In this document: piece after piece, positions 42,532 through 49,945 of the stretch
Layout of the letters: each line of letters opens with the position of its first letter
Position numbering within the stretch: the stretch's first letter is position 1
Assembly (NCBI GenBank): GCA_016342325.1
Contig: JAEINR010000013.1
Coordinates: 1-64,000, forward strand
Reading direction: 5' to 3'
Length of the DNA stretch: 64,000 bases
Source: Desulfobacterium sp.
GTDB taxonomy: Bacteria > Desulfobacterota > Desulfobacteria > Desulfobacterales > Desulfobacteraceae
Translations under genes and position numbers: made by a program
Notes under the pieces: model-generated
What the model was told of the DNA's origin: nothing
Database searches by the model: none
Seen by the model: the letters and a program-made list of their open reading frames with translations, nothing else

Positions 42532-42590
42532 AGGAAGCATATTTAGCTGTAACGATTTGTGATGAAATAAGAATGTACACCGGAGGTGCC

Positions 42591-43337
42591 ATGTCTTTGT
42601 CAATTAACACCAACACCGCAAGCCAGTTTGCCGGGAATGCGTTTCGGTCGGTTTCCGATGCCTTTGACAGTTCGCTGGAGAAGATTGCATCGGGTAAAAG
42701 CATTAACCGCGCTGCGGATAACGCTTCGGGAATGGTCCTTGCCGACAGCCTGAACAATGCCGCCCTGAGTATGGGGCAGCAAAGCCGCAACGCTTCGGAC
42801 AGTATTTCCATGCTACAGATCAGGGAATCCGCCCTTGGCCAGGCCGTGGGAATCATCCAGGACATCGGTGAAAAGGCGGTTCAGGCGGCATCCGACACCC
42901 AGACCCCTGAAACCCGCAGGGCCATCCAGGAGGATGTGGGGAAATCCATCCAGGCATTGACCGACATCTATGAGGGCACCACCTTTAACGGTAAGTCCCT
43001 GCTCTCGGACGTTCCGGGTCTGGCTGAACTTTCAGAACTGAATCTCTCCTCCCGGGAGGGTGCGGAAGCGGCCCAGGAGGCTGTCGGTGCTGCCCTTGAT
43101 GTGATCAGTAGTTCCAGGTCCGACGTGGGGTCCCAGCAGATTCAGCTCGAGGCGGAGATCTCCAACCTGGGAACCCAGCAGGTGGAATCCATGCGGTCCG
43201 CATCCCAGATCGAGGATGTTGATATTGCCGAGGAGGTCATGAACATGAAGCGGCTGGATCTCTTGAAAAAGACATCCGCCTTTGCCCAGTCCAAGGCCAA
43301 CATCAGCGGTCAGAGGGTCGTGGATCTTTTGGGTTAG
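42591..43337 (+). CDS. Short solitary flagellin-like protein
   Basis: 248 residues with the conserved D0/D1 flagellin ends: SLSINTNTASQFAGNAF, LEKIASGKSINRAADNASGM and SISMLQIRESALGQAVGIIQ at the N-terminus; QVESMRSASQIEDVDIAEEVMNMKRLDLLKK and a closing ISGQRVVDLLG at the C-terminus. The variable surface domain is almost absent. ATG 42591 follows CCGGAGG. No other flagellar gene is nearby, and the last 4 bases overlap the convergent SUMF1-like gene. It could be a minor filament subunit or a repurposed flagellin. Confidence 0.9.
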   Translation: MSLSINTNTASQFAGNAFRSVSDAFDSSLEKIASGKSINRAADNASGMVLADSLNNAALSMGQQSRNASDSISMLQIRESALGQAVGIIQDIGEKAVQAASDTQTPETRRAIQEDVGKSIQALTDIYEGTTFNGKSLLSDVPGLAELSELNLSSREGAEAAQEAVGAALDVISSSRSDVGSQQIQLEAEISNLGTQQVESMRSASQIEDVDIAEEVMNMKRLDLLKKTSAFAQSKANISGQRVVDLLG

Positions 43338-44185
43338 CGTTCCTTTACCAGGCGAAACCCAAGGCTGTTTCTCCGTGCCACGGGTTTGTAATAGCTTCGA
43401 TAAGCGCTTCTGCAATATTTGGGGTTTTGGTGCCAGCCGCCGCCCTTGAAAATCCGTCGGTCCCCTTTTGTTGACAGGGGATCGACGATGTTATCACGAT
43501 AGGTGGTCGTTATCACCCCCACCCGCCCCAACAGGTTCCGCCATTTACAGGCATCAAGGACCCATTCCTGGACATTGCCGTGCATGTCGTAGATTCCCCA
43601 CGGGTTGGGTTGTTTTGTTTTGACAGGGTGGGGCCTTAAATCGTCCGGCGGATCTTTATACCCGGAATTTGCGCAATACCATCCCACACGGTCCAGGGCA
43701 GGCTCGATTACGTTGCAGGATTTCGAGGTGATGCCCCCGCTTGAGAATGCCGTGGTGGTTCCCGCCCTGCAGGCATACTCCCATTCCGCCTCAGTGGGAA
43801 GCCGGTACTTGGTGGTGCCCTCGTACTGGTTGAGCACCCGGATGAACTCCATGCACTCTTCCCATGAAACCGTATCCACGGGGCAGTTGTCCCCGCATTC
43901 AGGAAAGACCGAAGGGTTGAATCCCACAAGGCGTTTCCACTGGCCCTGGGTCATCTCGGTCTCCTGGATGTAAAATCCCTTTGATATAAAGACCGTGTGA
44001 CGGGTCTCGTCCCGGGTGTGCCCGATTTCCGATTTCGGGCTTCCCATGGAAAATTGTCCGCTGGGAACCGGGATGAACCGCATTCCAAGCGTGTTGGTAA
44101 ACACCTGATCCTGGGCGTTAAGTGGAACGGCCTGGCAGACAAGGGCGCAGATGATGAGGCACACCACGGTTATACGTTGTTTCAT
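43334..44185 (-). CDS. SUMF1/formylglycine-enzyme-fold protein, exported
   Basis: 283 residues with a signal peptide (ITVVCLIICALVCQAVPLNAQ), then a complete FGE-sulfatase-fold domain: NTLGMRFIPVPSGQFSMGS, ETEMTQGQWKRLVG, YRLPTEAEWEYACRAG, YDMHGNVQEWVLDAC and CRSAYRSYYKP-GFRLV. Of the two copper-binding cysteines of true formylglycine generators, only the second remains (GGGWHQNPKYC); the first position is Gln. So it is probably not a sulfatase activator. Bacterial relatives act in various envelope or iron-oxidation roles. Confidence 0.88.
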   Translation of the reverse strand: MKQRITVVCLIICALVCQAVPLNAQDQVFTNTLGMRFIPVPSGQFSMGSPKSEIGHTRDETRHTVFISKGFYIQETEMTQGQWKRLVGFNPSVFPECGDNCPVDTVSWEECMEFIRVLNQYEGTTKYRLPTEAEWEYACRAGTTTAFSSGGITSKSCNVIEPALDRVGWYCANSGYKDPPDDLRPHPVKTKQPNPWGIYDMHGNVQEWVLDACKWRNLLGRVGVITTTYRDNIVDPLSTKGDRRIFKGGGWHQNPKYCRSAYRSYYKPVARRNSLGFRLVKER

Positions 44186-44277
44186 TTTTTGTCCTTGTTA
44201 ACTTCAAGGTTGATAAATCAGTACAACATGGTATGTACATAGTACAGATTTTTATGGGATACAAGAGGAGAAACTCC

Positions 44278-44961
44278 ATGAGTAAAACAAAGGGCCCCCA
44301 AAACGATATCAGTTCAAACCCGGATGCCCGGCTGAACATCAAAAAAACCGGGGATGAGAATGAACGGAGCGGAACCTCGCTTTTAAAAAAGAGCGAGTTA
44401 TCGGCTATTTTTATTGGGGCAGGGCTTATCACGTTGATTGTTTTTTTCGTGTTTTTCAAGTCCACGGGTCAGAAGAGTAAAGATCCGGCAGTCGCGCCTG
44501 TTGACGTTCAATCCATTGAAGAGCGCATGGTTGCCCTGGAGAAGCGTATCAACCTGCAAAATCCCCAGGACGGAACCCATGCCCCCCTGGATACCTATAC
44601 CGCCAGGGTCGAACGGGTGGAGGCGGCGCTTTCCGTGAAGTTTGACCTGGTTACCGACAGGCTTTCCACGTTGGAGAAAGGGATTGCCGGACTGGAGAAT
44701 AAGCTTAATAAAAAGCTTGAACAGTCCACCCAAGCCAAGCCCGTTCCCCCTGTGAAAAAGGTCGCTAAAAAACCGGCTCCCGTGAAAAAGGCCTTGGCAA
44801 AGGTGGCAACCCAGACTGCTGTTCACCATACGGTGAAAAAGGGGGATACCCTTTACAGCATCAGCAGGCGTTACAGTACCTCGGTAAATAATCTGAGGGC
44901 ATTGAACAAGCTTGGGGCCACGGCTGAAATCTTTCCCGGCGACAAGCTTGTTGTGAAGTAA
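44278..44961 (+). CDS. Membrane-anchored LysM protein
   Basis: 227 residues. A cytoplasmic N-terminus (about 1-40) leads to one membrane helix (SAIFIGAGLITLIVFFVFF), a coiled coil (about 75-145), a Lys/Pro-rich linker (PVPPVKKVAKKPAPVKK) and a C-terminal LysM domain (HTVKKGDTLYSISRRYSTS, EIFPGDKLVVK). It probably spans the inner membrane and binds peptidoglycan. ATG 44278 follows GAGGAG; 15 earlier in-frame codons lack a site. It converges end to end with trpCF. Confidence 0.88.
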   Translation: MSKTKGPQNDISSNPDARLNIKKTGDENERSGTSLLKKSELSAIFIGAGLITLIVFFVFFKSTGQKSKDPAVAPVDVQSIEERMVALEKRINLQNPQDGTHAPLDTYTARVERVEAALSVKFDLVTDRLSTLEKGIAGLENKLNKKLEQSTQAKPVPPVKKVAKKPAPVKKALAKVATQTAVHHTVKKGDTLYSISRRYSTSVNNLRALNKLGATAEIFPGDKLVVK

Positions 44962-44962
44962 A

Positions 44963-46420
44963 TCAGGCGTTTGGCCGTCCTTTGGCCGCACTGATGAATT
45001 GTGCCACCCTGGCAAGGTCTTTTTTGCCAAAGGATTGCTCAACACCGGAACTGACATCCACCATAAAGGGCTCGGTCTTTGCCACGGCCTGTTGAACGTT
45101 ATCCGGATCAAGGCCGCCGGCCACGATCAGGTTCCGGGCGCCCTCCATTTTGTTGACCCGGTCCCACTCCCAGGACTGTGCATTGCCCCCGGGAAGGGTG
45201 CCTTTTCCATGCTCCACCAGAAATCCCCAGGCATCTTCATAGGCTGTGGCTGTGTCGAACCCAGGCGCTTGTTCGGCGAACAGGGCCTTGATCACCCGGA
45301 TGCCGGACCTGGCAAGCTGGGTCACAAGTTCCGGGCTCTCCTGGCCGTGGAGCTGGACCGCCTTGAGGTCGCATGCCACGATTCTTTCCATGATGCAGTC
45401 ATGGTCTGCATTGACAAAGACCCCCACGGAGATGGTGGACCCGGGTAAATGGTCTGTTATTCGACGGGCCTGGTCAATGGAGACGTGACGGGGACTTTTT
45501 TCGTAAAACACAAGGCCGATGGCATCGGCCCCAAGTTCGACACATTTTTTTGCCTCAAGGGGATCGGTTAACCCGCAGATCTTCACCAGGGGGTCGCTGT
45601 CCGACTTTTTCCGGGGCTGTTCCGGTGTGTCTCCCAGGAGGTCATGGATGAACGCCTTTGTGTCCGGGGCCCGTACAATGCTTTCGCCCACAAGGAAATT
45701 GACGATACCTGCTTCCATGCCGGCCTGGATATCCTTTCTTTCCGAGATACCGCTTGCCGCCACCGGGATTTGACTGCCCGTGAAAAAAGGAGCCAGCCGT
45801 TGTGCCACGTTCAGGTCCGTCTCCAGGGTGGCAAGGTTGCGGTTGTTGATTCCGATGATGGCTGCGTCGGCCCTTACGGCGGCTTCAAATTCCCATTCCG
45901 AGTTAATCTCCACCAGGGGTTCCATGCCAAGCTCCCTTGTGAGGCAGATGTACTCGCAAAGCTGTCCCGGGTCCAGGAGGGTGGTGATGAGAAGCAGGGC
46001 ATCCGCCCCGGCCGCCCTGGATTCATAGATCTGGATCTCCGAGAAGATGAAGTCTTTCCTGAGGATGGGCAGGTCGCTTGCCTTTCTTGCCGCCCCCAGG
46101 TCTTCCATGGTTCCTTTGAAATAACTGGACTCGGTGAGTACGGAGATGGCCGCAGCCCCGGCTTCAGTGTAATCCTTGGCAAGGGCGAAGGGGTCGAGAT
46201 CCAGCCGGATGGCCCCCTTGGAGGGGGATGCTTTTTTGATCTCGGCGATGATGCCGACCCTGGCGGGGGTGCTTGCTTCAAGGGCCTGCCTGAAGCTTGC
46301 ACCGGGTTCCCTGGCTTCCGCCTGTTTCCTGAGGGGGGTGATCCCGATCCGGGCAGCCAGTTGTGCAATCTCTTTTTGTTTGATTGCCTGTATCTCTTTT
46401 AAAAATCCCTTTACCGCCAT
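44963..46420 (-). CDS. trpCF: Bifunctional indole-3-glycerol-phosphate synthase / phosphoribosylanthranilate isomerase
   Basis: 485 residues, two fused TIM barrels. The TrpC part (1 to about 265) has the catalytic Lys region IIAEIKKASPSKG, LRKDFIFSEIQIYE, GINNRNLATLETD and VAASGISERKDI. The TrpF part (about 280-485) begins VKICGLTDPLEAKKC, with GLVFYEKSPRHVS, KAVQLHGQES and FMVDVSSGVE. It catalyses the two steps after TrpD. It starts one base after the trpD stop. The TrpC-TrpF fusion is the E. coli arrangement and less common in this group. Confidence 0.96.
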   Translation of the reverse strand: MAVKGFLKEIQAIKQKEIAQLAARIGITPLRKQAEAREPGASFRQALEASTPARVGIIAEIKKASPSKGAIRLDLDPFALAKDYTEAGAAAISVLTESSYFKGTMEDLGAARKASDLPILRKDFIFSEIQIYESRAAGADALLLITTLLDPGQLCEYICLTRELGMEPLVEINSEWEFEAAVRADAAIIGINNRNLATLETDLNVAQRLAPFFTGSQIPVAASGISERKDIQAGMEAGIVNFLVGESIVRAPDTKAFIHDLLGDTPEQPRKKSDSDPLVKICGLTDPLEAKKCVELGADAIGLVFYEKSPRHVSIDQARRITDHLPGSTISVGVFVNADHDCIMERIVACDLKAVQLHGQESPELVTQLARSGIRVIKALFAEQAPGFDTATAYEDAWGFLVEHGKGTLPGGNAQSWEWDRVNKMEGARNLIVAGGLDPDNVQQAVAKTEPFMVDVSSGVEQSFGKKDLARVAQFISAAKGRPNA

Positions 46421-46421
46421 C

Positions 46422-47447
46422 CTAGCCGTTCTCCTGTGTGAAAGTGATCAATTGCTCAAGTTTGTCCATGGCCCTGCCCGAATCAATGGTTGCTTCCGCC
46501 ATGGCGATCCCCTGGGCAAGATCATCGACTCCATCGGCCGCCACCAGGGCCGCAGCAGAATTGATGAGAACAATGTTGCGCCTGGCGCTCCTTTCTCCCT
46601 TGAGGATGGCCCGGGTGATCTTGGCGTTCTCTTTTGCGTCTCCTCCCTTGAGTTCCCTTGGATCGGCATAGTGGTCAAAGAACTTCAGGGGATCCAGGTC
46701 ATAGGAGCGGATAATGCCGTTGGCAAGTTCGCTCACCCGGGTGGGGGCGCACACGGTGATCTCGTCCATTCCGTCGTGGCCGTGGACCACAAAGGCCCTG
46801 TGGGTGCCTAAAAGCTTGAGAACTTCAGCAAACATCTCAGTGAGCTTTGGATCAAACACCCCCAGGAGTTGACATTTGGCTGCGGCCGGGTTGGTCAGGG
46901 GGCCGAGCATGTTGAAGATGCTGCGGATGCCCACCTCCCTTCTTGCGGTGGCCGCATGCTTCATGGCGCCGTGGAACCTTTGGGCAAAGAGAAATCCCAG
47001 GCCGATCTCGTTCACGGCCTCTTCAACGATTTCAGGGTCGAGGTCGATGACCACCCCCAGGGCCTCCAGCAGATCGGCGCTGCCGCACTGGCTCGAGATG
47101 CTCCGGTTGCCGTGCTTGGCAACGGTGATTCCGCAGCCTGCCACCACAAAGGCCGTGGTGGTGGAGATGTTAAAGGATCCCGAGGCATCCCCGCCGGTGC
47201 CGCAGGTGTCAACGCATTTTTTTTCCATGGTCTGTATTCTGGCCGCCTTTCTCCGCATGGCCCGGGCAGCCCCGAAAAGCTCTTCTGCTGTCTCTCCCTT
47301 GGCAGCCAGGGCGGCCATGAAGGCGCCGATCTGGGCATTGGTGATGGTGCCTGAAAAGATGGCGGATATCATGGCTGCCATGGTGTCGGCGGAGAGATCT
47401 TTTCCCTGTATGATGGTTGTGAGGTTTTGGGTGAAGTCCATTGTCAT
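46422..47447 (-). CDS. trpD: Anthranilate phosphoribosyltransferase
   Basis: 341 residues. Conserved motifs are DTCGTGGDASGSFNISTTTAFV (PRPP/Mg site), VAKHGNRSISSQCGSADLLEALG, NMLGPLTNP and HGHDGMDE. It transfers phosphoribosyl to anthranilate. It is a stand-alone enzyme, not fused to TrpG, and overlaps the trpG stop by 4 bases (ATGA). Confidence 0.97.
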   Translation of the reverse strand: MTMDFTQNLTTIIQGKDLSADTMAAMISAIFSGTITNAQIGAFMAALAAKGETAEELFGAARAMRRKAARIQTMEKKCVDTCGTGGDASGSFNISTTTAFVVAGCGITVAKHGNRSISSQCGSADLLEALGVVIDLDPEIVEEAVNEIGLGFLFAQRFHGAMKHAATARREVGIRSIFNMLGPLTNPAAAKCQLLGVFDPKLTEMFAEVLKLLGTHRAFVVHGHDGMDEITVCAPTRVSELANGIIRSYDLDPLKFFDHYADPRELKGGDAKENAKITRAILKGERSARRNIVLINSAAALVAADGVDDLAQGIAMAEATIDSGRAMDKLEQLITFTQENG

Positions 47448-48013
47448 ACTCCTTTTATGAAATTTCGGATGAGCCGTTTGCCCACCGATGTCATGATGGA
47501 TTCCGGGTGAAATTGAACGCCCTGGGTGGGGTGCTCCCTGTGGGCAAGTCCCATGATCTCGCCGTCTTCTGTTTCCGCCGTGACCTCAAGGCATGATGGC
47601 AGATCTGTTCCGGATACGGCCAGGGAGTGGTAGCGCATGGCGGCAAAGGGGTTTTTGATTCCCTTGAACACACCCTGGCCGTTTGCCGTGACCTGGGAGG
47701 TCTTGCCGTGCATGATCTGTTTTGCATGGACGATGGTGGCACCAAAGCAGGCGGCCAGGGTCTGGTGGCCGAGGCAGACGCCGAGGATGGGCAGTTTTCC
47801 TGAAAAATGGCGGATCACCCCAAGGCTGATGCCCGCATCCTCGGGCCGTCCCGGCCCAGGCGAGATGACGATGGCATCAGGGGCCATGGCTTCAAGGGCT
47901 GCAACCGTGGTTTCATCGTTTCTGAACACCTCTACATCCGCACCTGCCTGGCGCAGGTAGTGGACAAGGTTGAAGGTGAACGAGTCGTAGTTGTCGATCA
48001 TTGCCACTAGCAT
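47444..48013 (-). CDS. trpG: Anthranilate synthase glutamine amidotransferase subunit
   Basis: 189 residues, class I amidotransferase. IDNYDSFTFNLVHYL lies at the N-terminus, SPGPGRPEDAG forms the oxyanion region, and the nucleophile Cys is in LGVCLGHQTLAACFG. The His/Glu pair is in VQFHPESIMT. It feeds ammonia from glutamine to TrpE. It overlaps the trpE end by 7 bases. Confidence 0.97.
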   Translation of the reverse strand: MLVAMIDNYDSFTFNLVHYLRQAGADVEVFRNDETTVAALEAMAPDAIVISPGPGRPEDAGISLGVIRHFSGKLPILGVCLGHQTLAACFGATIVHAKQIMHGKTSQVTANGQGVFKGIKNPFAAMRYHSLAVSGTDLPSCLEVTAETEDGEIMGLAHREHPTQGVQFHPESIMTSVGKRLIRNFIKGV

Positions 48014-49518
48014 GATTCACCTCCCCGGGTCTTTCCAAGGGCGAGTTCCATGGCCCGTTCAACGCTCTTTGCCTTGTTCCGACATTCCTCGAGCTCTTTT
48101 TGGGGATCGGAGTCGGCAACGATGCCGGCACCGGCCTGGACCGTCACCCGGTTGTTTTCCATGACAGCGGTCCGGATGGTGATGGCAAGGTCCATGTTGC
48201 CGGAAAACGAGATGTAGCCGGCAGCCCCGCCGTAGACCCCCCTGGGGCGATTTTCAAGTTCAGAGAGGATCTCCATGGCCCGGATCTTGGGCGCTCCTGA
48301 CAGGGTGCCGGCCGGGAAGGTGGCCCTTAGAAGATCCCAGGCATCTATACCCTCCATAAGATCGCAGTTGATGTTGGAGACAAGGTGCATCACATGGGAG
48401 TATCGCTCCACTTCCATCAGTTCGGTGACCTGGACGCTGCCCGTTTCGGCGACCCTGCCCAGATCGTTGCGTCCCAGATCCACCAGCATGAGGTGTTCGG
48501 CCCGCTCTTTTTCATCGTTTAAAAGCTCATCCGCAAGTCGTCTGTCCTCCTGTTCGTTGGTCCCCCTGGGCCGGGTGCCGGCAATGGGCCTTAAGGTGGC
48601 GCTTCCCCCCTCCAGGCGGACCATTGTCTCCGGGGAAGAGCCTGCCATGGCGAGCCCTTTAAAATTCATGAAAAACATGTAGGGCGACGGGTTGACATAG
48701 CGCTGGGCCCTGTAGAGGGTTACCGGATCCACCGGGGCGGTGCAGGTGAAGGGTTGGGAATAGACCGCCTGGATGATTTCCCCTTCAACGATCTTCTCCT
48801 TGATGGTGTTCACCCCGTTGATGTAGTTTTCGGAATCTGTTTCGGAGATGAAGCCGTACCCTGTTTCATCCTTCTCCAGGGGGGGCGCCTGGGGTGCCCC
48901 GGCAAAGGGTGTGTTGATCCGGGCCAGCAATGTTTCAAGGTCGGCCGCCGCATTCTCAAATGCTGCCCCGTTGTCGTCATTCTCCTCTAAATAGGCGATC
49001 TTCACTAACGTAAGGGTGTGCTTCATGGTGTCGAAGATGATCATGGCATCGGGGATGATGAAATGGGCATAGGGGCTCTCCTCCGGGAGATTCACGGGAA
49101 TCTTTTCGAAAAAACCGACCATCTCATAGGTGATATAACCGGTGAGGCCGCTCCAGAACCGAGGTAGTTCCGCCATGTCACAGGGGGTGTAGTGATCTGT
49201 GATTTTCCTTAATACTGCCAGGGGATCGTTGTCGTGGGCAATGGTTTGGGTCCCACTTGTCGAAATGATCTCCACATGGTTTGAAAAAACGCGGATCTCG
49301 CTGTGGGCCCCGATGCCAAGAAAACTGTACCTGGCCCATCTTTCTCCGCCTTCCACGCTCTCCAGGAGAAAGAGGGGGGTGTCTTTCCGGTATAATTTTT
49401 CAAGGATGGAGACCGGGGTCTCCGTATCTGCAAGGATTTGGGTGCACAGGGGAACCACGTTGCCGGTGGCGGCAAGTTCCATGAATCGCTGTTTGTCCGG
49501 AAATTGGTTTAAAATCAT
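48007..49518 (-). CDS. trpE: Anthranilate synthase component I
   Basis: 503 residues. The Trp feedback motif LLESVEGGERWARYSFLG is near residue 45. The chorismate-binding domain has NPSPYMFFMNFKG, AGTRPRG, LMLVDLGRNDLGRVA and GTLSGAPKIRAMEIL. ATG 49518 follows AAAGGAACG; an in-frame ATG 18 codons earlier lies in the attenuator region and has no site. It is the first structural gene of the operon, behind a leader peptide and attenuator. Confidence 0.97.
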   Translation of the reverse strand: MILNQFPDKQRFMELAATGNVVPLCTQILADTETPVSILEKLYRKDTPLFLLESVEGGERWARYSFLGIGAHSEIRVFSNHVEIISTSGTQTIAHDNDPLAVLRKITDHYTPCDMAELPRFWSGLTGYITYEMVGFFEKIPVNLPEESPYAHFIIPDAMIIFDTMKHTLTLVKIAYLEENDDNGAAFENAAADLETLLARINTPFAGAPQAPPLEKDETGYGFISETDSENYINGVNTIKEKIVEGEIIQAVYSQPFTCTAPVDPVTLYRAQRYVNPSPYMFFMNFKGLAMAGSSPETMVRLEGGSATLRPIAGTRPRGTNEQEDRRLADELLNDEKERAEHLMLVDLGRNDLGRVAETGSVQVTELMEVERYSHVMHLVSNINCDLMEGIDAWDLLRATFPAGTLSGAPKIRAMEILSELENRPRGVYGGAAGYISFSGNMDLAITIRTAVMENNRVTVQAGAGIVADSDPQKELEECRNKAKSVERAMELALGKTRGGESC

Positions 49519-49574
49519 TGGTTTCGTTCCTTTATCGATTGGTTGATCAGCCCGGAGAACCTCTGGCGGCAATG

Positions 49575-49613
49575 GAAAAAAAAAGACCGCGGAGCCCCTG
49601 GCAGCCGCGGTCT
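49575..49613 (-). terminator. trp attenuator (rho-independent terminator)
   Basis: On the minus strand, AGACCGCGG (49613-49605) and CCGCGGTCT (49592-49584) form a perfect 9-bp stem with a 12-base loop, followed by a run of T residues at 49583-49575. It lies between the leader peptide stop and trpE, so it can end transcription before the structural genes. The competing antiterminator pairing was not worked out. Confidence 0.88.
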
Positions 49614-49643
49614 ATTATTTGATTCATCCTTAAATAACGATGG

Positions 49644-49730
49644 CTATCCAGCCCACGGCATGCCGAAAGTAAAGGTATGCCACCACCAGTAGCGGTTTTC
49701 ATGGGCTGGGTGATGATCGTTGGTATTCAA
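49644..49730 (-). CDS. trpL: trp operon leader peptide with three consecutive Trp codons
   Basis: A 28-codon reading frame from TTG at 49730 to TAG. Residues 15-17 are Trp-Trp-Trp and residue 26 is Trp: four Trp in 28 residues, while random peptides this short rarely have one. A ribosome site, AGAGGAAAA, stands about 6 bases before the TTG. It lies downstream of the operon promoter and upstream of the attenuator, as in enteric trp leaders. Ribosome stalling at the Trp codons when charged tRNA-Trp is scarce would prevent terminator formation. An ATG in another frame nearby gives a Trp-free peptide and is rejected. Confidence 0.88.
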   Translation of the reverse strand: MNTNDHHPAHENRYWWWHTFTFGMPWAG

Positions 49731-49776
49731 GGCGGTTTTCCTCTTGTAAAGGGGTTTTGTTTGTTCTTAAACGCAG

Positions 49777-49804
49777 AGTATACCCAAAAAAAAAGGGGTG
49801 TCAA
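49777..49804 (-). promoter_or_regulatory. trp operon promoter
   Basis: On the minus strand, TTGACA (49804-49799) and TATACT (49782-49777) are separated by 16 bp. The -35 box is consensus and the -10 box near consensus, about 46 bases before the leader peptide start. No TrpR operator was recognised. Confidence 0.75.
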
Positions 49805-49850
49805 GGCTTTTGTTTCTTTTTGTAGAAACAAATTCCGGTATTATTAGTGC

Positions 49851-49880
49851 TTGACAGGGGTACAAAAACTTTTCAATAAT
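49851..49880 (+). promoter_or_regulatory. Candidate promoter of the sensor kinase gene
   Basis: TTGACA at 49851-49856 and AATAAT (5 of 6) at 49875-49880, spaced 18 bp, about 65 bases before the kinase start. It diverges from the trp promoter. Confidence 0.55.
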
Positions 49881-49945
49881 AGCGAATCAGTGCCAGGGAG
49901 CTTAAGAATCATATTGAAACCCCCTTACAATAGAAGGTATAACCG

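Noticed and set aside
49640-49705. ATG-started leader peptide in a different frame of the trp leader
   Set aside because: Gives a Trp-free peptide (begins MKTATGGG); the TTG frame has a ribosome site and four Trp codons.
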